From Pseudomonas putida (GTDB lineage Bacteria > Pseudomonadota > Gammaproteobacteria > Pseudomonadales > Pseudomonadaceae): DNA of 64,000 nucleotides. Positions 36,372 through 46,370 of the stretch are shown piece after piece; position 1 is the first letter of the stretch, and each line of letters starts with the position of its first letter. The stretch is from the NCBI RefSeq assembly GCF_030159595.1, contig NZ_BSKJ01000002.1, positions 603,179 to 667,178 on the forward strand, read 5' to 3'. Below the pieces are notes generated by a model. The model was given only the letters and a program-made list of their open reading frames with translations. It ran no database searches and had not been told where the DNA came from. Both the position numbers and the translations under genes were made by a program.

Positions 36372-36824
36372 TCAGGGCTTGGATAGGCGGGCAATGATGC
36401 GGTCCAGCGCATTGGCAAACGCCTGCTTGTCGCGCTCACCATAGGCCGCCTGCCCTCCCCCCACCTGGCCCTGCTCACGCAGGTCGGTAAACAGGTTGCG
36501 CGCCGCCAGGCGGTCGCCCATGTTGCGTTCGTCGAATTCGCGCCCGCGCGGGTCCAGCGCCGCCACACCCTTTTTCACCAGGCGGTCAGCCAGCGGCACA
36601 TCACTGCAGATCACCAGTTCGCCAGGCACGGCGTGCTCCACCAGGTAATCGTCGGCCGCATCCATGCCGCTGGGCACCACGATCAGCCGCACGATCGCGA
36701 ACGCCGGCTTGGCCACGGCCTGGCCCGCCACCATCACCACTTCGAACTTGCGCTTGAGGGCGAACTTGACGATCAGATCCTTGGCCGCCTTGGGACAGGC
36801 GTCGGCATCGATCCATACACGCAT
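36372..36824 (-). CDS. YaiI/YqxD family protein (UPF0178)
   Basis: 150 aa, UPF0178/DUF188 family, related to PIN-like folds. It opens MRVWIDADACPKAAKDLIVKFA, carries VICSDVPLADRLVKKG and LDPRGREFDERNMGDRLAARNL, all signatures of the family, with conserved acidic residues that suggest metal binding. Function is not established. The start at 36824 matches the family; an alternative ATG lies five codons upstream (36839). Confidence 0.94.
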   Translation of the reverse strand: MRVWIDADACPKAAKDLIVKFALKRKFEVVMVAGQAVAKPAFAIVRLIVVPSGMDAADDYLVEHAVPGELVICSDVPLADRLVKKGVAALDPRGREFDERNMGDRLAARNLFTDLREQGQVGGGQAAYGERDKQAFANALDRIIARLSKP

Positions 36825-36993
36825 CGGACTACTCTTCATGAATTCAAGACCCCCATCATGCCTCAAGCTCGGTGAAAACTGCAGCCGCCCGGCAAGCGCT
36901 GTAAAAATGGCGCCAATATTTCAATTGCCGCTTATCCGACCCCGCCACTCAGGCTAAACTCGCCACAGCTCCACTGGCCTGCCCGAGTGCGCA

Positions 36994-39843
36994 ATGAACC
37001 ACCCTCACGAAATCCGCCCCGACCTGGACGAAGGCATCGACCGCAAGGTCCTGGCGACGTTGCGTGCGCGCTTCCTGCGGCTGAACCAAGGGCGGCTGCA
37101 GCGGGCCATGGAAGGCCTGTCGACGCGCCAGCAACAGGTACTGACGCTGCTGCCGCTGCTGTTCCATGTGAACCATCCGTTGTTGCCGGGTTACGTCTCG
37201 GGCAGCACCCCGGCGGGCGTGTCGGGTTACGAGCCAAGCGCCGACCGGGTGGCCGAGGCCCAGCGCCTGGCGCGCTCGTTCACCTACAAGGCCCGCCATG
37301 GCAACCCGCCACGCCCGATCCACGGCCTGTTCCTGATGGGCAGCCTGGGCTCGCTGGCACAGGCCGAACACAGCGACATGGACCTGTGGGTGTGCCACGC
37401 GCCCGGCTTGCCTGAGCCGCTGCTGGATGAACTGCGCCGCAAGTGCCAATTGCTGGAAGATTGGGCAGCCAGCCTGGGCGCCGAGGCGCATTTCTTCCTG
37501 ATCGACACGCAAGGCTTTGCACAGGGCCAGCGCGATGGCCAACTGGGCTCCGACGACTGCGGTACCACCCAGCACTACCTGCTGCTGGACGAGTTCTACC
37601 GCACTACCCTCTGGCTGGCCGGGCGCACGCCACTCTGGTGGCTGGTACCCGTCTATCAGGAACACAATTACCACGCCTACACCCAGACCTTGCTCACCAA
37701 GCGCTTCATCCGCAGCCAGGACGCGCTCGACCTCGGTAACCTGGCGCACATCCCTTCCGGTGAGTTCGTCGGTGCCGGCCTGTGGCAGTTGTTCAAGGGT
37801 ATCGATTCACCCTATAAATCACTGCTCAAGCTACTGCTGACCGAGGCCTACGCCAGCGAGCACCCGGCCGTTAGCTGCCTGAGCCTGGACTACAAGCAGG
37901 CGGTGTTCGCCAACCAGCTCGACCTCGACGAGCTGGACCCGTATGTGATGGTCTACCGGCGCATCGAGCGCTACCTGCTGCAGCGGGGCGAACCCGCGCG
38001 TCTGGAACTGGTACGGCGCAGCCTGTACCTGAAGGTGAACAAGAAGCTCAGCGACCAAGGTCGCAGCCATGGCTGGCAACGCCGGCTGCTGCAGCGCCTG
38101 GCAGACGAGTGGGGCTGGGACGAACGTCAGTTGGCCCTGCTGGACAGCCGCAGCCAATGGAAAGTGCAGCAGGTCGCCGCCGAGCGCCGCGAACTGGTAG
38201 CCGAGCTGAACCATAGCTACCGCTTCCTCAGCGAGTTTGCGCGCACCCGCAACGCCAGCAGCCGCGCCGACCAGCGCGACCTCAATGTGCTGGGTCGGCG
38301 CCTGTACGCGGCCTTCGAGCGCCGCGCAGGCAAGGTCGAAGTGATCAACCCCGGCATCGCCCCGGACCTTGCCGAAGGCACCCTGACCCTGGTCCAGGCA
38401 CCTAACCGCAAGGAACCTGGCAGCAACCACTGGGAGATTTACACCGGCAACCTGAATACCCATGAGGTAGAGCACTTCAGCCCGATCAAACGCTGTCGCG
38501 AGCTGCTTGAACTGCTGGCCTGGGCGCATCGCAATGGCGTGATCGACAGCAGCACGCGCCTGGCGCTGCACCCGGGTGTCAGCGACCTCACCGAGTACGA
38601 GCTGTCCAACCTGGTTGGCTGCCTGCAACACAGCATTGCGCTGCCCTTGCCGATTGTCAGCGAAGTGCGCCTGCTGCAACCCAGCGTCGCCGACGAGGTG
38701 CTGTTGCTGGTCAACGTCGCCGTCGACCCGCTGCGCCACCACCGCGACTTGAATATCCTGATGACCACCGAACGCACCGACGCCTTGAGCTATGCCGGCG
38801 TACGCGAGAACCTGGTGCTGACCCTGGACCAAGTCACCCTGAACAGCTGGAACGAGGTGCTGGTGCAGCGCTACGACGGCGAGCACGCGCTGGTGCGTTG
38901 CCTGCGCGACTTCCTCAACAGCCCGGTGCTGCGCGGCCACCGGCCACGGCTACGCGTGCGTTGCTTCTGCCAGAGCCGCGCCCAGGCCATCGGCCAGCGC
39001 GTGGAGGAAATTTTCGACACCGTGCAGCTATTGCTGGACCAGGGCCTGAACCACCGCTACCTGCTGCAAGTGGCCCAGCACACCCATGTTCTGGAGCTGC
39101 TACCCGGGCATGTCAGCCTGACGACCCTGGCCGAGCAGGATGCGCTGCTGGGTCACCTGGGCGAGGAACGCAGTGCCTACAGCCCGCTGTACCTGGATGC
39201 CAATGCGTTGCAAGACCACGACCTGCGCCTGGTACTGGAGCAAGGCCGCCCAGCGTGCATCCAGGTGTTCTATCGCCTGCAAGGTGGCTGGGCCGACCTG
39301 TATGTGCTGGATGAATACAATGCCCTGTGGCAACAACGCCTGCCCTTGCATGACGAATCCCACCTGTTGCTGCCACTGCAGCGCTTCCTGCGTTCGGTGG
39401 TGATGCGCCGCGATGCCCGGTTACCGCTGGACAGCCAGCGCGCAACCTCACTGGACATCCACTACGCACAGCTGTTGCCGGCCGGGACAGGCAAGGCGCG
39501 CAGCATCGAGCCATGCCTGGCCCCGGTCGAGGGCATCGACCAGCCTTACTACGAGGTGCAGGCCATCATCCAGGCCGGTGTCGCGGGGGCGGCGCATGTG
39601 ACGCTGTACTGTGGCCAGCAAGAATTTTCCGAGCTGGAGCATGGTGAACAGCTGTATGCGGTGGTGGCCAGGCAGATCATCGGGCAACGACGCGGTGCCG
39701 GACAGTACCGGTGCTACATCACCGACCTGGATTTGTCCGAGCTGCTGGATGACCGGCTGGGGGCGACGCAGGTGTACCTGAGCTACAAGCGGGTGCTGGA
39801 GCAGGCGTTGAATGAGGGGCTGGAGCAGGTACTGAGGGAATGA
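36994..39843 (+). CDS. cyaA: Class I adenylate cyclase
   Basis: 949-aa cytosolic enzyme making cyclic AMP. The N-terminal nucleotidyltransferase-like catalytic domain has GSLGSLAQAEHSDMDLWVCH, with the S-D-x-D metal-binding pair, and the family stretch QEHNYHAYTQTLLTKRFI. A long C-terminal regulatory half completes a protein of standard length for class I cyclases from pseudomonads. It lies in the conserved cyaA-rnk-cyaY-lysA neighbourhood, with rnk convergent. Confidence 0.96.
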   Translation: MNHPHEIRPDLDEGIDRKVLATLRARFLRLNQGRLQRAMEGLSTRQQQVLTLLPLLFHVNHPLLPGYVSGSTPAGVSGYEPSADRVAEAQRLARSFTYKARHGNPPRPIHGLFLMGSLGSLAQAEHSDMDLWVCHAPGLPEPLLDELRRKCQLLEDWAASLGAEAHFFLIDTQGFAQGQRDGQLGSDDCGTTQHYLLLDEFYRTTLWLAGRTPLWWLVPVYQEHNYHAYTQTLLTKRFIRSQDALDLGNLAHIPSGEFVGAGLWQLFKGIDSPYKSLLKLLLTEAYASEHPAVSCLSLDYKQAVFANQLDLDELDPYVMVYRRIERYLLQRGEPARLELVRRSLYLKVNKKLSDQGRSHGWQRRLLQRLADEWGWDERQLALLDSRSQWKVQQVAAERRELVAELNHSYRFLSEFARTRNASSRADQRDLNVLGRRLYAAFERRAGKVEVINPGIAPDLAEGTLTLVQAPNRKEPGSNHWEIYTGNLNTHEVEHFSPIKRCRELLELLAWAHRNGVIDSSTRLALHPGVSDLTEYELSNLVGCLQHSIALPLPIVSEVRLLQPSVADEVLLLVNVAVDPLRHHRDLNILMTTERTDALSYAGVRENLVLTLDQVTLNSWNEVLVQRYDGEHALVRCLRDFLNSPVLRGHRPRLRVRCFCQSRAQAIGQRVEEIFDTVQLLLDQGLNHRYLLQVAQHTHVLELLPGHVSLTTLAEQDALLGHLGEERSAYSPLYLDANALQDHDLRLVLEQGRPACIQVFYRLQGGWADLYVLDEYNALWQQRLPLHDESHLLLPLQRFLRSVVMRRDARLPLDSQRATSLDIHYAQLLPAGTGKARSIEPCLAPVEGIDQPYYEVQAIIQAGVAGAAHVTLYCGQQEFSELEHGEQLYAVVARQIIGQRRGAGQYRCYITDLDLSELLDDRLGATQVYLSYKRVLEQALNEGLEQVLRE

Positions 39844-39873
39844 CCGGGGGCTGCTTTGCAGCCCCCTCAGGTC

Positions 39874-40284
39874 TTACAGGTCGAAATCGCCCGCCGCTTC
39901 CGGCTGGTATTCCACTTCCAGCAGTTTCAGCTTGAGGGTCTTGCCGCCCGGTGCCGGCCAGTCGATCTGCTCGCCCACCGACAGCCCCAGCAAGGCGCAA
40001 CCAATCGGCGCCAAAATCGAGACCTTGCCTTCCGGCCCGGCATCCTTCGGGTACACCAGGGTCAGGTGGTAATCCTTGCCACTGGCTTCCTCACGGCAGT
40101 GCACGCGGGAGTTCATGGTCACCACGCCTGCCGGCACTTCCTCGTGACCCACCACCTGCTCGGCGCGGTCCAGCTCGTCCTGCAGGGCGAGCACACCCGG
40201 CGTACTCTCGTCGAGGCTGTCGATCAGACGCTCCAGACGCTGTACGTCCAATCGGGTGAGGATGAGGGAAGGCTTGGTGCTCAT
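39874..40284 (-). CDS. rnk: Regulator of nucleoside diphosphate kinase, Rnk
   Basis: 136-aa GreA/GreB-related protein. A short N-terminal coiled coil (RLDVQRLERLIDSLDESTPGVLALQDELDRAE) and a C-terminal FKBP-like GreA/B domain (YHLTLVYPKDAGPEGKVSILAPIGCALLGLSVGEQIDWP). The short coil means it binds RNA polymerase but cannot stimulate RNA cleavage like GreA. In P. aeruginosa Rnk influences nucleoside diphosphate kinase and alginate. Convergent with cyaA. Confidence 0.94.
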   Translation of the reverse strand: MSTKPSLILTRLDVQRLERLIDSLDESTPGVLALQDELDRAEQVVGHEEVPAGVVTMNSRVHCREEASGKDYHLTLVYPKDAGPEGKVSILAPIGCALLGLSVGEQIDWPAPGGKTLKLKLLEVEYQPEAAGDFDL

Positions 40285-40334
40285 GATCCAGTCAGACTCC
40301 TTTGAACAGGCAGTTTTCAGTGTGCAGATAAAGC

Positions 40335-40360
40335 AAAACCCCGCCCAAGGGCGGGGTTTG
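40335..40360 (-). terminator. Rho-independent terminator after the cyaY-DUF1289 unit
   Basis: Stem AAACCCCGCCC/GGCGGGGTTT with a 3-4-nt loop, and TTTTGCTTT on the minus strand. It lies between the DUF1289 stop and the rnk start, so it separates the two units. Confidence 0.8.
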
Positions 40361-40430
40361 AGAAGGCTTTGGCGTCACCGACGCAGAACCCGACACTACC
40401 ACAGCCGGGTAAATACTCAAGCCCCTGCGC

Positions 40431-40655
40431 TCAGTGTGCCTTAGCCTGCTCGCGCAAGGCCTGGGCTTGGCGGCAGATCTGCCGACGCCGTTCGTCATCG
40501 GCCGAGCGCCATTCGCGAATGTGCTCGACATGCCGGTGGCAGCCGGTGCACACCCGCTGTTCATCCAGCCGACATACGCTGATGCAAGGCGAAGGCACGG
40601 CAGGGCTGACGTTGCTGAAGAGCGGTTTAGGTGGCCGGGCCTGGGCGCTGCTCAT
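40431..40655 (-). CDS. DUF1289 small cysteine-rich protein
   Basis: 74-aa protein with the DUF1289 core SPCISVCRLDEQRVCTGCHRHVEHIREWR: cysteines in a C-x3-C…C-x2-C arrangement that suggests a metal or Fe-S site. The ATG lies 1 bp after the cyaY stop, so it is cotranscribed with frataxin. A link to iron handling is inferred from that pairing. The function is not established. Confidence 0.9.
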   Translation of the reverse strand: MSSAQARPPKPLFSNVSPAVPSPCISVCRLDEQRVCTGCHRHVEHIREWRSADDERRRQICRQAQALREQAKAH

Positions 40656-40656
40656 G

Positions 40657-40989
40657 TCAGATCTCGTCGAAGTCCAGCTTTTCGCCGGCCCGCTCCCAGA
40701 CGATGCGCTCAAGCATTTCGCCCAGCAGCTCTTCGCTCTTCTCGCACACCCACTTCTTGCTCTCTTCGTCGTAGTCGAAGTGGAAACCACCGGAACGGTC
40801 GGCCAGCCACAGCTGGCGCAGCGGCTCCTGGCGGCTGAAGATCAGCTGGGCGCCGCCTTCGAACTTGACGGTGAGGACACCGGCGGAGTTCTCCATGTCC
40901 AGGTCCATGCCGCTCTCGTCGAACAGGTCTTCCAGGGCCTGTTGGGTCGCGTCGACCAGATCATGGAAACGCGCTTCACTCAAACTCAT
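40657..40989 (-). CDS. cyaY: Iron-sulfur assembly protein CyaY (bacterial frataxin)
   Basis: 110-aa frataxin homologue that modulates IscS and binds iron. An acidic first helix (SEARFHDLVDATQQALEDLFDESGMDLDMEN) is followed by the beta sheet VLTVKFEGGAQLIFSRQEPLRQLWLADRSGGFHF. The ATG at 40989 follows GAGGTTCCTGCA; the long upstream open frame is non-coding. Divergent from lptM-lysA with a 190-bp shared promoter gap. Confidence 0.95.
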   Translation of the reverse strand: MSLSEARFHDLVDATQQALEDLFDESGMDLDMENSAGVLTVKFEGGAQLIFSRQEPLRQLWLADRSGGFHFDYDEESKKWVCEKSEELLGEMLERIVWERAGEKLDFDEI

Positions 40990-41179
40990 TGCAGGAACCT
41001 CGAAATTGGCTGCGTTACAGGCAAGCCGGGCAAGATACGGGCGCTGGGCGCCGAATGCAAAGTTTAGCCATTGAAGGCGCCAAGAATAGCCCGCCCGGCG
41101 GACTGGCCCTTGCATAGGCAAGCCGCCGGTCGCTCGGTATACTCGGGCGCAATACTGCATTTTTCTAAGGATTTCACCC

Positions 41180-41392
41180 ATGAAGCGCCTGATTTCCTCC
41201 TTCGCGGCGCTGGTCGCTGTTGCCTGCCTCGTTTCGGCCTGCGGCCAGAAAGGCCCGCTGTATCTGCCTGAAGACGGCGATAATGGCAAAGCGCACAAGG
41301 CGCACCAGCACCAGCCAAAAGCCAAGCCGGCCCCCGCGCAAGCGCAGCAGCCCGAGCTGCAGTCCGAGCCCGAGCAATCGCCAGCGCAGTAA
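41180..41392 (+). CDS. lptM: LptM (YifL-like) lipoprotein
   Basis: 70-aa lipoprotein with a signal peptide and lipobox LVSAC (lipidated C21), followed by GQKGPLYLPEDG, the signature of the LptM/YifL family. In E. coli LptM helps the LptD-LptE translocon mature. The C-terminal tail is low-complexity (Lys/His, then Pro/Ala/Gln-rich). It starts the lptM-lysA-dapF unit, 9 bp before lysA, with TAAGGATTTCACCC upstream. Confidence 0.93.
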   Translation: MKRLISSFAALVAVACLVSACGQKGPLYLPEDGDNGKAHKAHQHQPKAKPAPAQAQQPELQSEPEQSPAQ

Positions 41393-41401
41393 GGAAACCA
41401 G

Positions 41402-42649
41402 ATGAACGCTTTCAACTACCGCGACGGTGAGCTGTTCGCGGAAGGCGTGGCCCTGTCGGCTATCGCCGAACAGTTCGGCACCCCGACCTATGTGTATTCG
41501 CGCGCCCACATCGAGGCCCAGTACCGCAGCTATACCGACGCCCTGCAAGGCACCGAGCACCTGGTGTGCTTCGCGGTCAAGGCCAACTCCAACCTTGGCG
41601 TGCTGAACGTGCTGGCGCGCCTGGGCGCAGGTTTCGACATTGTCTCCGGCGGAGAGCTGGAGCGCGTACTGGCCGCTGGCGGGCGCGCTGACCGCGTGGT
41701 GTTCTCCGGCGTCGGCAAAACCCGCGAAGACATGCGCCGTGCCCTGGACGTCGGTGTGCACTGCTTCAACGTCGAGTCCACCGACGAGCTGGAGCGCCTG
41801 CAAGTGGTGGCCGCCGAGATGGGCAAGGTGGCCCCGGTCTCGCTGCGGGTCAACCCGGACGTCGACGCCGGTACCCACCCGTACATCTCCACCGGCCTCA
41901 AAGAAAACAAGTTCGGCATCGCCATCGCCGACGCCGAGGCCATCTATGTGCGCGCCGCGCAGCTGCCGAACCTGGAAGTGGTCGGTGTCGACTGCCACAT
42001 CGGTTCGCAGCTGACCACCGTCGAGCCTTTCCTCGATGCTCTCGACCGCCTGCTGGACCTGGTCGATCGCCTCGCCGACTGCGGCATCCACCTGCGCCAT
42101 CTGGACCTGGGTGGCGGCGTTGGCGTGCGCTACCGCGATGAAGAACCACCGCTGGTGGCCGACTACATCAAGGCCATCCGCGAGCGTGTAGGCAAGCGCG
42201 ACCTGGCCCTGGTGTTCGAGCCAGGCCGCTACATCGTGGCCAACGCCGGCGTGCTGCTGACCCGCGTGGAATACCTCAAGCACACCGAACACAAAGACTT
42301 CGCCATCATCGATGCGGCCATGAACGACCTGATCCGACCAGCCCTGTACCAGGCGTGGATGGGTGTCAGCGCGGTAACGCCCCGCGAGGGCGAAGGCCGT
42401 GCCTACGACCTGGTCGGACCGATCTGCGAGACCGGCGACTTCCTGGGCAAGGACCGCGTGCTGAACCTGGCCGAAGGCGATCTGCTGGCCGTAGCGTCTG
42501 CGGGCGCCTATGGTTTTGTCATGAGCTCCAACTACAACACGCGTGGCCGTTGCGCTGAAATCCTGGTCGACGGCGACCAGGCGTTCGAAGTACGCCGCCG
42601 CGAGACCATCGCCGAACTGTACGCTGGCGAAAGCCTGCTGCCGGAGTAA
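41402..42649 (+). CDS. lysA: Diaminopimelate decarboxylase
   Basis: 415-aa PLP enzyme that makes L-lysine from meso-diaminopimelate, the last step of lysine synthesis. The PLP lysine is K60 in CFAVKANSN; other motifs are [35 protein letters not shown] and [14 protein letters not shown]. It lies directly upstream of dapF, which makes its substrate, with 4 bp between them. Confidence 0.97.
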   Translation: MNAFNYRDGELFAEGVALSAIAEQFGTPTYVYSRAHIEAQYRSYTDALQGTEHLVCFAVKANSNLGVLNVLARLGAGFDIVSGGELERVLAAGGRADRVVFSGVGKTREDMRRALDVGVHCFNVESTDELERLQVVAAEMGKVAPVSLRVNPDVDAGTHPYISTGLKENKFGIAIADAEAIYVRAAQLPNLEVVGVDCHIGSQLTTVEPFLDALDRLLDLVDRLADCGIHLRHLDLGGGVGVRYRDEEPPLVADYIKAIRERVGKRDLALVFEPGRYIVANAGVLLTRVEYLKHTEHKDFAIIDAAMNDLIRPALYQAWMGVSAVTPREGEGRAYDLVGPICETGDFLGKDRVLNLAEGDLLAVASAGAYGFVMSSNYNTRGRCAEILVDGDQAFEVRRRETIAELYAGESLLPE

Positions 42650-42653
42650 GCCC

Positions 42654-43484
42654 ATGCTACTGCGTTTTACCAAGATGCATGGGCTGGGCAACGACTTCAT
42701 GGTCCTCGACCTGGTCAGCCAGCACGCGCACATCCAGCCCAAGCACGCCAAGCAATGGGGTGACCGCCACACCGGTATCGGCTTCGACCAGTTGCTGATC
42801 GTCGAGGCACCGAACAACCCGGAAGTGGACTTCCGCTACCGCATTTTCAACGCCGACGGCTCCGAAGTGGAGCAGTGCGGCAACGGTGCGCGTTGCTTCG
42901 CCCGCTTCGTGTTGGACAAGCGCCTGACCGCGAAAAAGCGCATTCGTGTGGAAACCAAGAGCGGCATCATCGTGCTGGACGTGCAGAACGACGGCCAGGT
43001 GAGTGTCGACATGGGCCCACCGCGCTTCAACCCTGCCGAAATCCCCTTCGTCGCTGACGAGCAGGCGCTGAACTATCCACTGGAAGTCGACGGCCAGCTG
43101 CATTCGATCGCCGCCGTGTCCATGGGTAACCCGCACGCCGTGCTGCGCGTCGACGACGTGCATACTGCCCCCGTGCATGAACTGGGCCCGAAGATCGAAA
43201 ACCACCCACGCTTCCCGCAGCGGGTGAATGCCGGCTTCATCCAGGTCATCGACCGCCACCGCGCCAACCTGCGCGTGTGGGAGCGCGGCGCGGGCGAAAC
43301 CCAGGCCTGCGGTACCGGCGCCTGCGCCGCAGCCGTGGCGGCGATCAGCCAAGGCTGGATGGACTCCCCGGTGTCCCTCGACCTGCCCGGCGGGCGCCTG
43401 CACATCGAATGGGCTGGCCCCGGCAAGCCTGTGTTGATGACCGGCCCGGCCGTACGCGTCTACGAAGGACAGGTTCGTCTCTAA
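42654..43484 (+). CDS. dapF: Diaminopimelate epimerase
   Basis: 276-aa PLP-independent epimerase converting LL- to meso-diaminopimelate. The two catalytic cysteines are in EQCGNGARC (C75) and [11 protein letters not shown]. The start [15 protein letters not shown] is canonical and begins 4 bp after lysA. The lysA-dapF-DUF484-xerC-HAD order is the conserved gammaproteobacterial dap/xer cluster. Confidence 0.97.
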   Translation: MLLRFTKMHGLGNDFMVLDLVSQHAHIQPKHAKQWGDRHTGIGFDQLLIVEAPNNPEVDFRYRIFNADGSEVEQCGNGARCFARFVLDKRLTAKKRIRVETKSGIIVLDVQNDGQVSVDMGPPRFNPAEIPFVADEQALNYPLEVDGQLHSIAAVSMGNPHAVLRVDDVHTAPVHELGPKIENHPRFPQRVNAGFIQVIDRHRANLRVWERGAGETQACGTGACAAAVAAISQGWMDSPVSLDLPGGRLHIEWAGPGKPVLMTGPAVRVYEGQVRL

Positions 43485-43497
43485 GCGAGTAACCGCC

Positions 43498-44208
43498 ATG
43501 ACCGATCAGCCCCAGGTTGTACCCCAGCAGTCCGCCGAGCTCGATGCCGAAGCGGTGGTCGCCTACCTGCGCGCCCACCCCACCTTCTTCGCCGAGCACG
43601 ACGAGTTGCTGCTCGAACAGCGCATCCCCCACCAGCGTGGCGACAGCGTGTCGCTGGTGGAGCGCCAGCTCAAACTGCTGCGTGACCGCAACATCGAGAT
43701 GCGCCATCGCCTGTCGCAACTGATGGACGTGGCCCGCGACAACGACCGGCTGTTCGACAAGACCCGCCGGCTGATCCTCGACCTGCTCGATGCCGGCAGC
43801 CTGGAAGAAGTGGTGATGGCTGTCGAAGACAGCCTGCGCCAGGAGTTCCAGGTGCCCTTCGTCAGCCTGATCCTGTTCGGTGACAACATCGCGCCGGTTG
43901 GGCGCTGGGTCAGCAATGCCGAGGCGCAACAGGCCATCGGTGCCCTGCTGGGCGGTGGCAAGACGGTCAGTGGCAACCTGCGCGAACACGAGCTGGCTTT
44001 CCTGTTCGGTGAGGAACAGCGCCGAGAAGTAGGCTCCAGCGCCGTGGCCGCCCTTGAGTACCAAGGGCTGCATGGGGTGCTGGCAATCGGCAGCCGCGAC
44101 CCGCAACACTACAAGAGCAGCGTCGGCACCCTGTTCCTCGGCTACATTGCCGAGGTGCTGGGCCGCGTTGTACCACGCGTTACCCAGACCCTGCGCTCGG
44201 TACGCTGA
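43498..44208 (+). CDS. DUF484 (GAF-like) protein
   Basis: 236 aa. An N-terminal helical stretch ([40 protein letters not shown]) and coiled coil lead to a GAF-like domain. This is the DUF484 family regularly encoded between dapF and xerC. No enzymatic motif. Its stop overlaps the xerC start (TGATG), which couples translation. The function is unknown; the context suggests a partner of XerC or a local regulator. Confidence 0.94.
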   Translation: MTDQPQVVPQQSAELDAEAVVAYLRAHPTFFAEHDELLLEQRIPHQRGDSVSLVERQLKLLRDRNIEMRHRLSQLMDVARDNDRLFDKTRRLILDLLDAGSLEEVVMAVEDSLRQEFQVPFVSLILFGDNIAPVGRWVSNAEAQQAIGALLGGGKTVSGNLREHELAFLFGEEQRREVGSSAVAALEYQGLHGVLAIGSRDPQHYKSSVGTLFLGYIAEVLGRVVPRVTQTLRSVR

Positions 44209-45107
44209 TGGAACGCCAGCTGGAGGCTTATTGCGCACACCTGCGCAACGAGCGCCAGGTATCGGAGCACACATTGCTGGGCTACCGTCGCGACCTGGAC
44301 AAGGTCATGGCCTACTGCAAGGAACACGGCATTGCCGAATGGCAGGCGCTGCAGATCCAGCCGTTGCGCCAGCTGATCGCCCGCCTGCACCACCACGGCC
44401 AGTCCTCGCGCAGCCTGGCGCGGCTACTTTCAGCGGTACGTGGCCTGTACCGCTACCTCATCCGCGAAGGCTTGTGCCAGCACGATCCGGCTACCAGTCT
44501 GAGCGCGCCCAAGGGTGAACGACGGCTGCCCAAGGTGCTGGACACCGACCGCGCCCAGCAGTTGCTCGAGGGTGGCGTCGACGACGACTTCTTCGCCCGC
44601 CGTGACCACGCCATCCTGGAGCTGCTCTACTCGTCGGGCCTGCGGCTGTCCGAGCTGACCAACCTCGACCTCGATCACCTCGACCTCGCCGCCGGCCTGG
44701 TGCAAGTGCTGGGCAAAGGCGGCAAGGCGCGCGTACTGCCAGTGGGGCGCAAGGCCCGCGAGGCGTTGCAGGCCTGGTACCGCCTGCGCGGCATCGGCAA
44801 CCCGCGCGATCGCGCGGTGTTCATCACCCGCCAGGGCAACCGCATCAGCCCTCGGGACGTTCGGCGACGGGTGAAGGCTGCCGGCGAACGCGAGCTGGGC
44901 CAGCACCTGCACCCTCACATGCTTCGCCATTCCTTCGCCAGCCATATACTGGAATCGTCTCAGGACCTGCGCGCGGTGCAAGAGCTGCTCGGCCATGCCG
45001 ACATCAGCACCACCCAGATCTACACCCACCTGGACTTCCAGCATCTGGCCGCGGTGTACGACAGCGCCCACCCTCGGGCCAAACGCAGCAAAGGCACAGA
45101 CTCATGA
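44208..45107 (+). CDS. xerC: Tyrosine recombinase XerC
   Basis: 299-aa site-specific recombinase that, with XerD, resolves chromosome dimers at dif. It has the SAM-like N-terminal domain and the catalytic pattern: R in [20 protein letters not shown] (H-x-x-R), [13 protein letters not shown] with the nucleophile Y272. It sits in the DUF484-xerC-HAD operon; the next gene overlaps by 4 bp. Confidence 0.97.
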   Translation: MERQLEAYCAHLRNERQVSEHTLLGYRRDLDKVMAYCKEHGIAEWQALQIQPLRQLIARLHHHGQSSRSLARLLSAVRGLYRYLIREGLCQHDPATSLSAPKGERRLPKVLDTDRAQQLLEGGVDDDFFARRDHAILELLYSSGLRLSELTNLDLDHLDLAAGLVQVLGKGGKARVLPVGRKAREALQAWYRLRGIGNPRDRAVFITRQGNRISPRDVRRRVKAAGERELGQHLHPHMLRHSFASHILESSQDLRAVQELLGHADISTTQIYTHLDFQHLAAVYDSAHPRAKRSKGTDS

Positions 45108-45799
45108 GCATCAAGCTGATCACCTTCGACCTTGACGACACCCTGTGGGACACCGCGCCGGTCATTGCCAGTGCAGAAGTCGTGCTGCGCGACTGGCTGG
45201 AAGCCAACGCCCCGATCCTGGGCGGCGTGCCGGTGGAGCACTTGTTCGCCATCCGCGAGCGCCTGGTGCAGGCCGAGCCCGGCCTCAAGCACCGCATCAG
45301 CGCGCTGCGCCGACGGGTGCTGTTCCATGCCCTGGAAGAGGTCGGCTATAGCGAGAAACACGCGCAGGCGCTGGCCAACGAAGGCTTTGAAGTGTTCCTG
45401 CATGCTCGCCACCAGGTGGAGATCTTCCCCGAGGTGCAGCCGGTATTGGAGATATTGCGCCATCACTACACCCTGGGCGTGGTCACCAACGGCAATGCCG
45501 ATGTGAGCCGGTTGGGGCTGGCGGACTACTTCCGCTTTGCCCTGTGCGCCGAGGACCTCGGCATCGGCAAGCCGGACCCGGCACCCTTCCTGGAAGCCCT
45601 GCGCCGTGGTGAGGCGGACGCCAGCGCGGCGGTGCACATTGGCGATCACCCCGGCGATGACATCGCCGGCGCCCAGCGCGCCGGGCTGCGGGCCGTGTGG
45701 TTCAACCCGCAAGGCAAGGCCTGGACAGGTGAGCAGGCACCGGATGCCGAGATCCAGCGGCTGTCGCAGTTGCCCGACATCCTCGCGCGCTGGCGCTGA
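45104..45799 (+). CDS. HAD family hydrolase (YigB-like)
   Basis: 231-aa HAD phosphatase with DxD motif I ([13 protein letters not shown]9, D11), motif II in LGVVTNGN, lysine motif III in GIGKPDP and motif [15 protein letters not shown]. It corresponds to E. coli YigB in the same gene order after xerC; YigB dephosphorylates FMN and other small phosphates, so a flavin-related role is possible. The start overlaps the xerC stop by 4 bp. A broken REP element follows. Confidence 0.94.
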   Translation: MSIKLITFDLDDTLWDTAPVIASAEVVLRDWLEANAPILGGVPVEHLFAIRERLVQAEPGLKHRISALRRRVLFHALEEVGYSEKHAQALANEGFEVFLHARHQVEIFPEVQPVLEILRHHYTLGVVTNGNADVSRLGLADYFRFALCAEDLGIGKPDPAPFLEALRRGEADASAAVHIGDHPGDDIAGAQRAGLRAVWFNPQGKAWTGEQAPDAEIQRLSQLPDILARWR

Positions 45800-45800
45800 C

Positions 45801-45855
45801 AGGGGCCGCGTTGCGGCCCATTCGCGGGCAAGCCCGCGAAGAGGCCTGCACAGGC
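45801..45855. repeat. Single, shortened REP element
   Basis: TTCGCGGGCAAGCCCGCGAAGAGGCCTGCACAGG with a preceding GGGGCCGCGTTGCGGCCC hairpin. The stem is complete, but the CTCCCACAGG tail is missing and no partner unit is present. It marks the left edge of the AT-richer patch. Confidence 0.75.
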
Positions 45856-45908
45856 AGTACAAATCTGACAGGCACAATAAAACTCGCAGCGACTGCGGGC
45901 CGCTTTGC

Positions 45909-46370
45909 TCAACCGCCAGCAAACCTGCGAAGCATTTTTTGACGACGCAACAACCGCATCAACATGCCGCCTTTGATGAACTCTGAAGTAACAATCAAAC
46001 CGAGCATCAACCACGGGTTGTAGTCAGTTACCAAACTGGCCCAAACCAACAACACCGAAAGCGACGGCACAGCGAACAGCAGCCTCCAAGGTATTTGTGC
46101 TAACCCAACATAGATTCCCGCTTTTCGGGCGCGCAGCAAAAGCACACTGCTGAAAATGATCGACGCCTGCAAACCTACATTGATCACCATCAGCGCGACG
46201 GTGAGCAAGCCTTGCTCGCTCCAAATGCCCAGCATGTTCTGCAGGTCCGTAACTACCGGGAAGTGTCCACGCCGAATATTACCTACGACGTATAGCAGTA
46301 GGTAAAGGGCATCCAGTCCTCCCCAAAACCTCAATACCCAGCCCTCTGCTTTTCGTCCAGAAGGCATCAT
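45909..46370 (-). CDS. Membrane protein of unknown function, 153 aa
   Basis: Four probable membrane helices: GLDALYLLLYVVGNI, LLTVALMVINVGLQASIIFSSVLLL, WRLLFAVPSLSVLLVWASLV and PWLMLGLIVTSEFI, with a basic C-terminus. I recognise no family. Its ATG overlaps the stop of the gene upstream (ATGATG), so the two are translationally coupled. Base composition is lower in GC than the flanking core genes, which points to acquisition. It could be the membrane partner of the upstream protein, for example an immunity-like protein, but no sequence signature proves that. Confidence 0.75.
   Translation of the reverse strand: MMPSGRKAEGWVLRFWGGLDALYLLLYVVGNIRRGHFPVVTDLQNMLGIWSEQGLLTVALMVINVGLQASIIFSSVLLLRARKAGIYVGLAQIPWRLLFAVPSLSVLLVWASLVTDYNPWLMLGLIVTSEFIKGGMLMRLLRRQKMLRRFAGG

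Noticed and set aside
41174..42817. A 547-codon minus-strand frame opposite lptM-lysA
   Set aside because: It spans three genes on the other strand and has a composition typical of GC-rich antisense frames; lysA and dapF are certain.
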